Source: CALNYX01 sp942490925
GTDB taxonomy: Bacteria > Chlamydiota > Chlamydiia > Chlamydiales > JAAKFR01
Assembly (NCBI GenBank): GCA_942490925.1
Contig: CALNYX010000017.1
Coordinates: 1,302,001-1,366,000, forward strand
Length of the DNA stretch: 64,000 nt
Direction: 5' to 3'
Shown here: positions 17,891 to 25,860 of the stretch, one piece after another
How the letters are laid out: each line of letters begins with the position of its first letter
How positions within the stretch are numbered: position 1 is the first letter of the stretch
Translations under genes and position numbers: made by a program
Notes under the pieces: model-generated
What the model saw: the letters and a program-made list of their open reading frames with translations, nothing else
What the model was told of the DNA's origin: nothing
Databases searched by the model: none

Positions 17891-19797
17891 GATACCACCT
17901 TCAACACGATTAACGTGATATCATCATGTTGCTTTGCCTCTCCAACAAATTGATTGAGCTCAGCAATGAGTTTTTGTGCGATCTCAGATGCCGTTGATGA
18001 AGCCTCGCGTTGAATAAACTGTTGCAAACGCTCTTCCCCAAACATGTTAAACTCCACATCGTGCGCTTCTGTCACCCCATCGCTGTACATCACGACAATA
18101 TCGCCTGCTTCAAGCTGGATCGACTCTGCTTCTGGAGATTGAGCTTTTTCCATCAATCCCATTGCCATATCTAAGTGATTAAGCAGCCCAACGGATTGAT
18201 CTTTTCGATGGTAGATCACCGGTGGATTATGTCCATATGAATAGTAATCAAAACGATGTGAGGAGTGATCATATTGTCCCATAAATGCGGTAACAAACAT
18301 TCCCGTTTCTCCCGTATCACGACAAAACAGATTGTTCGCCTGGCGCATCGTCTCTGTAAGTTGATCCCCCTCTTGAGCAAATGTCCGCAGCATATTTTTT
18401 AAAATTGAGGAGTAACAGCAGGCTTGAACCCCTTTACCAGCGGCATCAGCCACTGCCAAAACCAATTTGTCATTTTCTTTGACAAACATGTCATAGAAAT
18501 CACCGCCAACTTCAATTGCTGGGATAAACGTCTCTGCTAATTCAACACCTTCATAGGTTGGTACCCCTTGAGGCAAGAGACTTTTTTGCACAAGTTGGCC
18601 CATTGCTAATTCTTGAGCATATTTCTCTTTTCCAACCCGTTCCTCTTCTGCAATATGCTGTTTTTCTAGTAGCGTATCTACAAAACCATTGAAAATGTTG
18701 CCCAGGCTATTGATCTCAAATCCAACAGGATCTTTTTTATACCGTTTTTCAAGATCACCTTGCTGAATTTGTTGCATCACGCGACTGAGACTTGAAATCG
18801 GTTTTGCCATCCTTTTAGTGATGAAATAGGCCAAAATGACACCAATTATCAAAATCATCACGTAGCTACTGTAAATCCACAATAACTCATGAAAAGGAGC
18901 TTCAATCACATCACTTCGAGAGGCATAGGCTAGTAAGAAAAATTCCGTCCCTGGCAATTGTTTGATCAAACCAATCTGTTTCTCATTTTGCCATGTAAAG
19001 CCTATAAATGGCGGACCAAAATCAGTTCCTTTAATTCCTTCACCTGGGACAAAAGCATTCGCCGGTTGGTCCTCCCGAAATGGGTTTGTCACATCCTGCT
19101 CAAGTCTATGAAAGTAGCGAAATCGCAAATGAGGATCTGTTGCCGCAAAAATAAACGAAGAGGGGAGAAACATGGCAAATTCGATGGGATAGGGATATTC
19201 GTCTTGTTGTAAAAGCAGTTCAATATTTTCCTGAATATTATCAACAATTGCTATGACCCCTACCGGTTTGTCATCTTTGAGAATACCGTAAGAGCTGAGC
19301 AAAAAAGGTGTTTGCGTTTCTTTATCTCGAATAATTGTTGTGACATAACCACTTTTTTCTCCTGCCTGCGAAAATGGGTTCGGGGATTGAAAAAAGCGAG
19401 TGAGATCTTTGTTATCATATTCAGGCATGCTTGATGAGACAACAACGTACTGCCCCTTATCTGTCACTTTGAGCAACAAAATCCCATAATAATCGTTGAG
19501 AGAGGAGAGATGTTTTAAATCCTCATACATTTTAGGCGTCTGCTCTGAAGGGAAATCCTCATTTAAATTTAAAAAAAACGAGAGAATATGAAAGATTTTT
19601 TCATTTTTTACTTGAATTTGAGATAATGGTAGCAGTCTCGCTTCAACCTCTTGACTTAAGTGAAGCTGTGCCACTTCCACAGTCTGCTCATACCTGTTTT
19701 CAAGGAAAATAAAGAAGTCCACTAAAAGGGGAATAGCAAGTAGAATGATGCTAATGCCCAGCAAGCGAAAACCAATAGATTTACGGAAAGGTATCAT
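17887..19797 (-). CDS. rsbU: RsbU-type membrane serine phosphatase (SpoIIE/PP2C)
   Basis: 636 residues. Membrane helices near residues 12-32 and 310-332 flank an extracytoplasmic sensor domain; HAMP and a SpoIIE-type PP2C domain follow. The metal-binding motifs are complete: GGDFYD, ADAAGKG, YSDGVTE (Asp573) and HDDITL (Asp625, Asp626). In Chlamydia, RsbU dephosphorylates the anti-anti-sigma RsbV in a partner-switching pathway with RsbW; by family this protein should do the same in response to a periplasmic ligand. No rsbV or rsbW is in the window. It is the first gene of a three-gene operon and starts only 17 bases from the divergent methyltransferase gene. Confidence 0.9.
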   Translation of the reverse strand: MIPFRKSIGFRLLGISIILLAIPLLVDFFIFLENRYEQTVEVAQLHLSQEVEARLLPLSQIQVKNEKIFHILSFFLNLNEDFPSEQTPKMYEDLKHLSSLNDYYGILLLKVTDKGQYVVVSSSMPEYDNKDLTRFFQSPNPFSQAGEKSGYVTTIIRDKETQTPFLLSSYGILKDDKPVGVIAIVDNIQENIELLLQQDEYPYPIEFAMFLPSSFIFAATDPHLRFRYFHRLEQDVTNPFREDQPANAFVPGEGIKGTDFGPPFIGFTWQNEKQIGLIKQLPGTEFFLLAYASRSDVIEAPFHELLWIYSSYVMILIIGVILAYFITKRMAKPISSLSRVMQQIQQGDLEKRYKKDPVGFEINSLGNIFNGFVDTLLEKQHIAEEERVGKEKYAQELAMGQLVQKSLLPQGVPTYEGVELAETFIPAIEVGGDFYDMFVKENDKLVLAVADAAGKGVQACCYSSILKNMLRTFAQEGDQLTETMRQANNLFCRDTGETGMFVTAFMGQYDHSSHRFDYYSYGHNPPVIYHRKDQSVGLLNHLDMAMGLMEKAQSPEAESIQLEAGDIVVMYSDGVTEAHDVEFNMFGEERLQQFIQREASSTASEIAQKLIAELNQFVGEAKQHDDITLIVLKVVS

Positions 19798-19814
19798 CTA
19801 GTATCATTGTTACG

Positions 19815-20507
19815 ATGAATAATAAAATCTCAAGCCTTCATCACCCTCTTGTCAAACATTTTGTTAAATTACGAGAGAAAGCCTCCTATCGCAAAGAGCA
19901 AGATTCTGTGCTTGTGATGGGTGATACACTCATTAATGAGCTCCCGGTGAAGCCCAAAAATGTACTTACAATCGAAAACTCCTCAATAGAGATCTTAAAA
20001 AAAATCAGCGGTCTTACCTCTTTTAGTGAAAGCATCGCAGAAGTTGGGCTTCCTAAACCGACCTCAGTTGGAACAGTTTCATCTCTTTTAGTCATCGACC
20101 AAATTTCAGACCCTGGAAATCTTGGTACGCTGCTACGCACTGCTCTTGCCCTCAACTGGGGAGGCGTTTTTCTCCTTCCAAACTCTGTTGACCCTTTTAA
20201 TGACAAAGTGATGCGCGCTTCACGGGCAGCCCTTTTCAAGCTTCCATGGCAACAAGGAAGCTTTGAAGAGCTCCAAGAGCTTGTAAAACGCTTTACACCT
20301 CTTATTGCAGATATCAAAGGGACTAATCTCAAAGAAATTGGGCAACCAAAACATCCTTTGCTTGTTTTAAGTCATGAAGCGCATGGTGTTTCAGACCAGA
20401 TGGCACAACTCGGACAAAAAGTTACAGTCCCAATGGCAAATATGGAATCTCTAAATGTAGCCGTTGCAGGCAGCATCTTAATGTATGGATTATGGACGAC
20501 GAACTAA
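19815..20507 (+). CDS. TrmH/SpoU-family RNA 2'-O-methyltransferase
   Basis: 230 residues. The SPOUT knot motifs are all visible: DPGNLGTLLRTA (motif 1), LLVLSHEAHGVS (motif 2) and VPMANMESLNVAVAGSILMY (motif 3, SAM-binding knot). An N-terminal substrate-binding domain (SSLHHPLVKHFVKLREK) is typical of RlmB/TsnR-like enzymes, which methylate a ribose in rRNA or tRNA. The exact target cannot be told. The 3' end overlaps the start of rsgA by 16 bases, giving a ribosome-maturation gene pair. Confidence 0.9.
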   Translation: MNNKISSLHHPLVKHFVKLREKASYRKEQDSVLVMGDTLINELPVKPKNVLTIENSSIEILKKISGLTSFSESIAEVGLPKPTSVGTVSSLLVIDQISDPGNLGTLLRTALALNWGGVFLLPNSVDPFNDKVMRASRAALFKLPWQQGSFEELQELVKRFTPLIADIKGTNLKEIGQPKHPLLVLSHEAHGVSDQMAQLGQKVTVPMANMESLNVAVAGSILMYGLWTTN

Positions 20508-21541
20508 GTAAAAAAGAGCATAAAGAACAGCGTAAAATGGCCAAAAGGCGCGATCGATCTAAATATAAGAAAACAGATCGCGACAAGTGGGAGAAAAAAC
20601 AGTCTACTGAGGCTGAGCAAAAGTTCGACCGCGAAGAACTGCTCAAGGGACGCGTATTGGCAATCTTCCCTGAAGAGGTCCACGTGGAACACGAAAATCA
20701 GATCTTCCCTTGCGTCCTACGTGGTGTTTTGAAAAAAGAAGTGAGTCGAAAAAAAACATTGATCGCTGTTGGAGATTTTGTGCTTTTTGATCCCAAAGCA
20801 AGTCGCATCGCTCATGTTGAGCCACGTCATACCATCTTGTCACGCAGTGACCATCTCAGGCGCAATAAAGAGCAGATTCTGGCAGCAAACATTGACCAAG
20901 TCCTCATCACTGTCTCAGTTGTCAAGCCTCCACTAAAACCTGCCCTTGTCGATCGCTACATCATTGCAACGTGTAAAGGGAAGATGCAGCCGGTTATCAT
21001 TGTCAACAAAATCGATCTGCTTGAAAAAGGGAGTGATGAATCAGAGCTTTACAAAGAATTTGTTCGGGTTTACAAAGGACTTGGAATCCCAGTGCTTCCG
21101 ATAAGTGTAACAAAAAACAAAGGCCTGAGCGCATTAAAAAAGCAGATGGCTAAGAAAGCTTCGGTCTTCTCAGGTCAATCAGGAGTGGGTAAATCCTCTC
21201 TCATCAATGCTATTGCTGATTTAGATCTACCGATCGGCGATGTCGTGCACAAAACACGCAAAGGAGCGCATACAACCTCCCAAGCGAAACTCATTCACCT
21301 CCCATTTGATGGTTGGTGTATTGACACACCCGGGATCAGGAGTTTTGGAATTTGGGATCTTACCTTAGATGATCTTGAAGATTACTTTCCTGAAATTTTT
21401 GAATTCCGCCATGCTTGTCGCTTTCCCGATTGCACACACACACATGAACCCGATTGCGGTGTCAAAGATGCGATTGAGCGAGAAGAGATCAACCCCCTAC
21501 GTTTTTCCTCCTATCAGAAACTGTTAGAAGAAGTGACGTAA
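20492..21541 (+). CDS. rsgA: RsgA, ribosome small-subunit maturation GTPase
   Basis: 349 residues. The first 45 are highly charged, followed by an OB-fold and a circularly permuted GTPase: G4 (IVNKIDLL) comes before G1 (GQSGVGKSSLI) and G3 (DTPGIRSFG). The C-terminal zinc-binding segment CRFPDCTHTHEPDC is complete. RsgA acts late in 30S assembly. The ATG at 20492 lies inside the methyltransferase gene, suggesting coupled translation. The 3' end overlaps the convergent ECF sigma gene by 18 bases. Confidence 0.93.
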   Translation: MDDELSKKEHKEQRKMAKRRDRSKYKKTDRDKWEKKQSTEAEQKFDREELLKGRVLAIFPEEVHVEHENQIFPCVLRGVLKKEVSRKKTLIAVGDFVLFDPKASRIAHVEPRHTILSRSDHLRRNKEQILAANIDQVLITVSVVKPPLKPALVDRYIIATCKGKMQPVIIVNKIDLLEKGSDESELYKEFVRVYKGLGIPVLPISVTKNKGLSALKKQMAKKASVFSGQSGVGKSSLINAIADLDLPIGDVVHKTRKGAHTTSQAKLIHLPFDGWCIDTPGIRSFGIWDLTLDDLEDYFPEIFEFRHACRFPDCTHTHEPDCGVKDAIEREEINPLRFSSYQKLLEEVT

Positions 21542-22009
21542 TCGCTGCTTGGCATAATGAATACGGGAGCGGACTGTTCCATGTGGAATCCCAAGAACTT
21601 TGGCAATTTCTTTTTGTGACAATTGTTGAATGTAGAACATCTCAAAAACAAGCCGCTGTTTTTCAGGCAAAAGAGGTAAACACTCTTTGGCCATTTCAGG
21701 ATCAACAAGTGGCGCTTCAACAAGCTCTTCCTTGAGGTGTGGCACTTCCTTTTGCTTTCTCAAGTAATTTAGGCTTTTATTGTGCGCAATGCGCCAGACC
21801 CACGTCGAAAATGCCGCTTTCATCTTAAACTGATCAAGATGTTGATACGCATGCAGAAAACTTTCCTGAACCAGATCTTCTGCTGCCGACTGATCATGAA
21901 CAAGCTCCAAACAGTGCTGCATAACCTTTTGACGACAGGGCAGCACCAAAGCTTTGAACGCCTCTTCATCACCCTTTAAACTCTTGCGAATTAGTTCATG
22001 CTCATCCAT
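21524..22009 (-). CDS. ECF-type sigma factor (sigma-70 family, RpoE-like)
   Basis: 161 residues. Region 2 is clear (AAEDLVQESFLHAYQHLDQF, then FSTWVWRIAHNKSLNYLRK) and region 4 follows after a short linker (LPEKQRLVFEMFYIQQLSQ and IAKVLGIPHGTVRSRIHYAK). Regions 1 and 3 are absent, as in ECF factors. Chlamydiaceae are known for only three sigma factors (66, 28, 54), so an ECF factor marks a wider regulatory set. No anti-sigma gene lies beside it: the neighbours are rsgA (convergent) and enolase (divergent, 12 bases between the starts). Confidence 0.9.
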   Translation of the reverse strand: MDEHELIRKSLKGDEEAFKALVLPCRQKVMQHCLELVHDQSAAEDLVQESFLHAYQHLDQFKMKAAFSTWVWRIAHNKSLNYLRKQKEVPHLKEELVEAPLVDPEMAKECLPLLPEKQRLVFEMFYIQQLSQKEIAKVLGIPHGTVRSRIHYAKQRLRHFF

Positions 22010-22021
22010 AGTCTACGTATA

Positions 22022-23290
22022 ATGAAACAAGAAAAAATTGTCGCGGTTGATGCGTTAGAAATTCTCGACTCACGTGGAAACCCAACCCTACAAGTCATGC
22101 TTTCAACAGATCGAGTAAGCACTGTTGCTGCCGTTCCATCTGGAGCATCTACTGGTGAGCATGAAGCACTTGAATTGCGCGATGGCGACAAAAAACGGTA
22201 CTTTGGCAAAGGCGTTCAAGAAGCAGTAAGCAACGTTAGAAAGAGACTCGCAAATCTGCTGATTGGGGAAAATGTCTGTGACCAAGAGAGGCTCGATCGC
22301 AAAATGATCGAAGCTGATGGCACAGAGACCAAAAGCCGTTTTGGGGCTAACGCCATCTTAGGAGCCTCGCTCGCCCTTGCAAAAGCTGGCGCCCAAACCA
22401 CAGGTCTACCCCTCTATCGCTACCTCGGTGGACCATCTGCAGCGCTTCTGCCCTGCCCCATGATGAATGTCATTAATGGTGGTGCTCATGCCGACAACAA
22501 CCTTGATTTTCAAGAGTTTATGATTAGACCTGTTGGAGCTCCTTCTTTTTCTGAAGCCGTGCGCTGGGGAGCCGAGGTTTTCCATACTCTCAAAGCGATT
22601 CTCAAAGAGAGAGGGCATATTACTGCTGTTGGCGACGAAGGAGGATTTGCTCCAAATTTAAAATCTCATGAAGAGGCGCTTGAGCTCATCTTAGAAGCAA
22701 TTGAACGAGCTGGATATCGTCCTAAAGAGCAAATTTCACTCGCATTAGACTGCGCTGCCTCCGAATTTTTCAAAGAAGATTACCTCGGAAAATCGGCGGA
22801 AGAACATGTCAATTACTTAGCCTCTCTCTGCGAGAAGTATCCTATTGATTCTATAGAAGATGGGATGGCAGAAAACGATTGGGCTGGTTGGAAAATCCTC
22901 ACAGACAAACTTGGAAAGCATATTCAACTCGTTGGAGATGATGTATTTGTAACCAACACAAAGTTCTTCAAAAAAGGACTCTGCGAAGGTATTGCAAATA
23001 GCATTTTGATCAAGGTAAACCAAATTGGCACACTTACAGAAACTATTGAGTGTATGAACCTTGCAAAGGCGCATAGCTATACAACCGTTATTTCACATCG
23101 TTCTGGCGAGACAGAGGATACAACTATTGCAGATCTTGCCGTGGCAATGCGTTCTGGACAAATTAAGACAGGGTCCTTATCTCGTTCAGACAGAGTGGCT
23201 AAGTACAATCGCCTGCTTTCTATTGAGCATGAACTTGGCAACTTAGCTCGTTATCGTGACTCTAATACTTGTCGTCGCTCTCAATATTAA
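22022..23290 (+). CDS. eno: Enolase
   Basis: 422 residues. It converts 2-phosphoglycerate to phosphoenolpyruvate in glycolysis. The family motifs are present: LEILDSRGNPT at the start, SGASTGEHEA, MNVINGGAHADNNLDFQEFM, GDEGGFAP with a catalytic Glu, LVGDDVFVTN, and SHRSGETEDTTIADLAVA. The frame is open from an ATG at 21998, but the ATG at 22022 gives the standard family start. From memory, enolase (CT587) is also next to the rsbU genes in C. trachomatis. Confidence 0.96.
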   Translation: MKQEKIVAVDALEILDSRGNPTLQVMLSTDRVSTVAAVPSGASTGEHEALELRDGDKKRYFGKGVQEAVSNVRKRLANLLIGENVCDQERLDRKMIEADGTETKSRFGANAILGASLALAKAGAQTTGLPLYRYLGGPSAALLPCPMMNVINGGAHADNNLDFQEFMIRPVGAPSFSEAVRWGAEVFHTLKAILKERGHITAVGDEGGFAPNLKSHEEALELILEAIERAGYRPKEQISLALDCAASEFFKEDYLGKSAEEHVNYLASLCEKYPIDSIEDGMAENDWAGWKILTDKLGKHIQLVGDDVFVTNTKFFKKGLCEGIANSILIKVNQIGTLTETIECMNLAKAHSYTTVISHRSGETEDTTIADLAVAMRSGQIKTGSLSRSDRVAKYNRLLSIEHELGNLARYRDSNTCRRSQY

Positions 23291-23335
23291 TCTCTGAATT
23301 TTTGATAAAATAGCCTTGCTACAGGTCGCTGAAAA

Positions 23336-23359
23336 TCTCATTTTTGTGCTAAAATGAGA
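23336..23359. promoter_or_regulatory. 9-bp inverted repeat upstream of the 128-residue protein gene
   Basis: TCTCATTTT (23336-23344) and AAAATGAGA (23351-23359) form a perfect stem with a 6-base loop. It sits 12 bases before the ATG, next to a strong GGAGGGGG ribosome site. It could be an operator or an mRNA hairpin that controls access to that site. There is no T-run, so it is unlikely to be the enolase terminator. Confidence 0.35.
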
Positions 23360-23371
23360 CTGGAGGGGGAT

Positions 23372-23758
23372 ATGAATCAGGCTGTTGTATTATTTGGTGA
23401 AGCTGAAAAGGGAGAGTTTCATTCTGCCTATTTTTGTGAAACACTGGAACATCTGGCGCACCACATTGGTGAGCCTCCTCACAAAGAGGCGCGTGGCATA
23501 CAGTTTGCGATTCAGATGCTACTGTTTAGACGTCCAGTTCTTTTTTTTCGCGTACAAGAAGAGGGATTTCATCAAGCTGACTACCTAACTGGATTGAAAA
23601 AGCTTCAGAAAAAAGAACTCTTCCCGCCGATAGCAGCCATCGCCCTTCCAGGTGTTGGGGATCATGAGATTATTCAAGCGACCTCGCCTATCTGTGCTCT
23701 GCATGAAAGCTTTCTTATTCTCACTGAGCAAGATCTCTACGATTACCTTACCACCTAA
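23372..23758 (+). CDS. Conserved hypothetical protein, 128 residues
   Basis: No family recognised. The protein looks soluble and globular, with no signal peptide or membrane helix. A short segment EEGFHQADYLTGLKKLQKK is followed by PPIAAIALPGVGDHEIIQAT. The ATG at 23372 is chosen because GGAGGGGGA precedes it by a few bases; the frame is open six codons further up. It follows enolase after 81 bases holding a small hairpin. Its function is unknown. Confidence 0.75.
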   Translation: MNQAVVLFGEAEKGEFHSAYFCETLEHLAHHIGEPPHKEARGIQFAIQMLLFRRPVLFFRVQEEGFHQADYLTGLKKLQKKELFPPIAAIALPGVGDHEIIQATSPICALHESFLILTEQDLYDYLTT

Positions 23759-23795
23759 GCATAGACTCATTATGCTTATTTGATATGTATTAAAG

Positions 23796-23826
23796 GCTTC
23801 TAAGTTTTTTTCTTTCCGTTAGAAGC
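23796..23826. terminator. Possible terminator-like hairpin
   Basis: GCTTCTAA (23796-23803) pairs with TTAGAAGC (23819-23826) around a 15-base T-rich loop. It lies 37 bases after the 128-residue gene. It lacks the usual T-run after the stem, so the terminator call is weak. Confidence 0.25.
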
Positions 23827-23917
23827 TATTCACTCTTGCCGCTGCACATTTTAACAAAATTTTTATCAAAAGGTTGCTTTTTTTCCTGCCAGACAATTAA
23901 AGTTTTTTTTCAGAAAT

Positions 23918-23937
23918 GTGCCTTAGCTCAGTTGTAT
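23918..23937 (+). pseudogene. Partial tRNA 5'-half remnant
   Basis: GTGCCTTAGCTCAGTTGTAT directly precedes the tRNA-like gene and mirrors its first half (GCCGGTTTAGCTCAGTGGTA): same D-arm and the same start after a two-base deletion. It has no anticodon or T arm. It looks like a truncated tandem copy. Confidence 0.45.
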
Positions 23938-24008
23938 GCCGGTTTAGCTCAGTGGTAGAGTGTTGAAAAAGTATTTCAAAGGCAGGGGTTCGATTCCTTT
24001 GACCGGCT
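23938..24008 (+). tRNA. tRNA-Thr-like gene with aberrant anticodon arm (possible pseudogene)
   Basis: A cloverleaf can be drawn. The acceptor is GCCGGTT/GACCGGC with one G-U pair, the D arm is GCTC-AGTGGTA-GAGT, the anticodon stem is TTGAA/TTCAA, and the T arm is AGGGG-TTCGATT-CCTTT with two G-U pairs. The acceptor and D arm resemble tRNA-Thr. The 7-base anticodon loop reads AAAGTAT, which puts A where U33 is invariant and AGT (Thr) at the anticodon; the stem can extend to 6 bp with a 5-base loop. The variable loop is one base short. CCA is not encoded. A working tRNA is doubtful. Confidence 0.4.
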
Positions 24009-24026
24009 TAAACTGTAGGAAGGCAT

Positions 24027-25169
24027 ATGATGAAAAAGTATTTGGCTAGCTTTATAGTCGGTATTGCTCTTTTTTCCATGTTTTTTGGGGGAGGAAATTT
24101 AACATTTCCTCTCTTGGTAGGAATTGACTCCACACGCATACTTCCACCAACCCTTGGTTTTTTGATATCCGGGGTACTGGTCCCTTTCTTTGGCCTTTTG
24201 GTTGGACTATATTTTAAAGGCGACTATGAGAAAAGTCTCGGTATTTGGGGAAAGCGAGTCGCGCAAATTTTGATTTTTACACTCCTTCTTTTTTGGATCC
24301 CATTAGGGTCTGGACCGCGTTGTAATCAGCTCGCTCATGGAGCCTTTTGTCAGCTGGGGCTTGATCTTCCTCTTTGGTTCTACAGCGGAGTATATAGTGT
24401 GATTGTCTACTTACTCACTGCCCAGAGAAAGTACTTCTTAGAAATCCTTGGTAAAGTTATCACTCCCATTTTGATTGCGTCACTGTTTTTTATAATCTTT
24501 TCTATTTTTTCCCAAAGCAAAGAGACTCTTCTCCCCGGGCAGCCTTCCTTTTTTCAAGAGCTAAGAGCTGGGATGCATGCTGGGTACTACACCATGGATT
24601 TCATTGCAGCGATTTTCTTTTCAGCAACAATAATTTCGCTGATTCGTGATCAACATAAAGGAACTCCAACAGAGCAGCGGAGTTTAGTACGCAATGCCTT
24701 TTGTATTGGAATTGGGCTCTTATCAATCATCTACATCGGGATGATTGGTGTTGGAAATGTTAATGCAGATGTTCTTTCTCAAGTCTCTAAAGGTCAACTG
24801 CTAGCTGCTGTAGGAAAGGTGATGTTTCATGAGAAATTTTTCTTTATCGTTGTGACAGTCATTGTTTTAAGCGTCCTCTCTACTTCTATGGCGCTTTCTC
24901 TTGTTTATGCAGACTACTTAAGAAAGACACTATTCAAAGATAAGCTTAGCCATAAAGTGACTCTATTTATCGCTGTCTTTACTTCATATGTGATGTCGTT
25001 GGTTGGTTTTGATAGATTAGCATTGTTAATTTCTTATGCTATGTCGGCGCTTTACCCTTTCTTACTCCTGACTGTTGTCCTAGGCCAAGGAAAAAGCCTT
25101 TATGGAGAGCGTTTAAAAACTTGGCTTGCCACCAGAAAAATAGCAATTAAAAATGAAAACAATTCATGA
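24027..25169 (+). CDS. brnQ: BrnQ-family branched-chain amino acid transporter
   Basis: 380 residues, about 12 hydrophobic segments. The N-terminus (GIALFSMFFGGGNLTFPLLVG) is the signature of the LIVCS family, sodium-coupled importers of Leu, Ile and Val. Either ATG (24027 or 24030) could be the start; the second is better spaced from AGGAAGG. It begins 18 bases after the tRNA-like gene and overlaps the next gene by 17 bases, so it heads a four-gene unit with an unknown protein, a cysteine desulfurase and a RarD-like exporter. Confidence 0.9.
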   Translation: MMKKYLASFIVGIALFSMFFGGGNLTFPLLVGIDSTRILPPTLGFLISGVLVPFFGLLVGLYFKGDYEKSLGIWGKRVAQILIFTLLLFWIPLGSGPRCNQLAHGAFCQLGLDLPLWFYSGVYSVIVYLLTAQRKYFLEILGKVITPILIASLFFIIFSIFSQSKETLLPGQPSFFQELRAGMHAGYYTMDFIAAIFFSATIISLIRDQHKGTPTEQRSLVRNAFCIGIGLLSIIYIGMIGVGNVNADVLSQVSKGQLLAAVGKVMFHEKFFFIVVTVIVLSVLSTSMALSLVYADYLRKTLFKDKLSHKVTLFIAVFTSYVMSLVGFDRLALLISYAMSALYPFLLLTVVLGQGKSLYGERLKTWLATRKIAIKNENNS

Positions 25170-25860
25170 GTTTGCCTCTTGTCTTGAGAAGAACATGGTC
25201 ATCACTGGAGGCCATTTTACTTTAGATGCAGAGGGAAAAAGTATTAATCCCGGGACCATAGGTTCTTTCCATCGAGCAGTTGAACTCTATGCATTAGCAA
25301 AAGAGGAAGCACTTAATCCAACTTTGGGGATTCTTATTAACGATATTGGAGCAGTTTGCACCGCATCAGCATGCTCCACGACTGCGGTTATTTCTAAAGT
25401 GAATTTTGTTTTCCCTGAAACCTACCGGGCTGTTTTAGATGAGTTTGGCATTACCCAAGAGGAGCTCACTATTTTTTGGGAAAAACACATTCGCAATCGC
25501 GCTAAAAAACTCTTGCATAAGCGAATTGCAGCAGCTGATCCTAACCTCTTTTACAGAGAGGGGGAGTATCATTACAAAAACCCTCAATTGAATACTGATA
25601 TTATCCTCACACGAAAAATAGAAAAAGATAAACGAGGGACACCAGCATGCCCCTTGATAATGAGCGCTTACGCTTTAGAACACAATAAAATGGGCTTTAG
25701 CTCAAGCTTCAATTTTTACTATGTAGGTGAAGACAACTACAAGAATGTTGCCAATCACTTCGTGATTGAGAAGGGAGCTTTTTTAGCAAAGTGTTTCGAT
25801 CTAAATACGCATGTTAAAAATGTCTATATTTTTAATGATAAAATTATGAAGAACTTCTAA
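25153..25860 (+). CDS. Unknown protein in the brnQ-desulfurase island
   Basis: 235 residues, not recognised. It looks soluble, with no signal peptide or membrane helices. Cysteines appear in AVCTASACSTT and TPACPLI, and there are two His-containing stretches (WEKHIRNRAKKLLHKR and GEYHYKNPQLNTD). The start overlaps brnQ by 17 bases. The TAA stop is directly followed by the ATG of the cysteine desulfurase, so the two products are probably made together and may work on the same sulfur or amino-acid substrate. No function is assigned. Confidence 0.8.
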   Translation: MKTIHEFASCLEKNMVITGGHFTLDAEGKSINPGTIGSFHRAVELYALAKEEALNPTLGILINDIGAVCTASACSTTAVISKVNFVFPETYRAVLDEFGITQEELTIFWEKHIRNRAKKLLHKRIAAADPNLFYREGEYHYKNPQLNTDIILTRKIEKDKRGTPACPLIMSAYALEHNKMGFSSSFNFYYVGEDNYKNVANHFVIEKGAFLAKCFDLNTHVKNVYIFNDKIMKNF

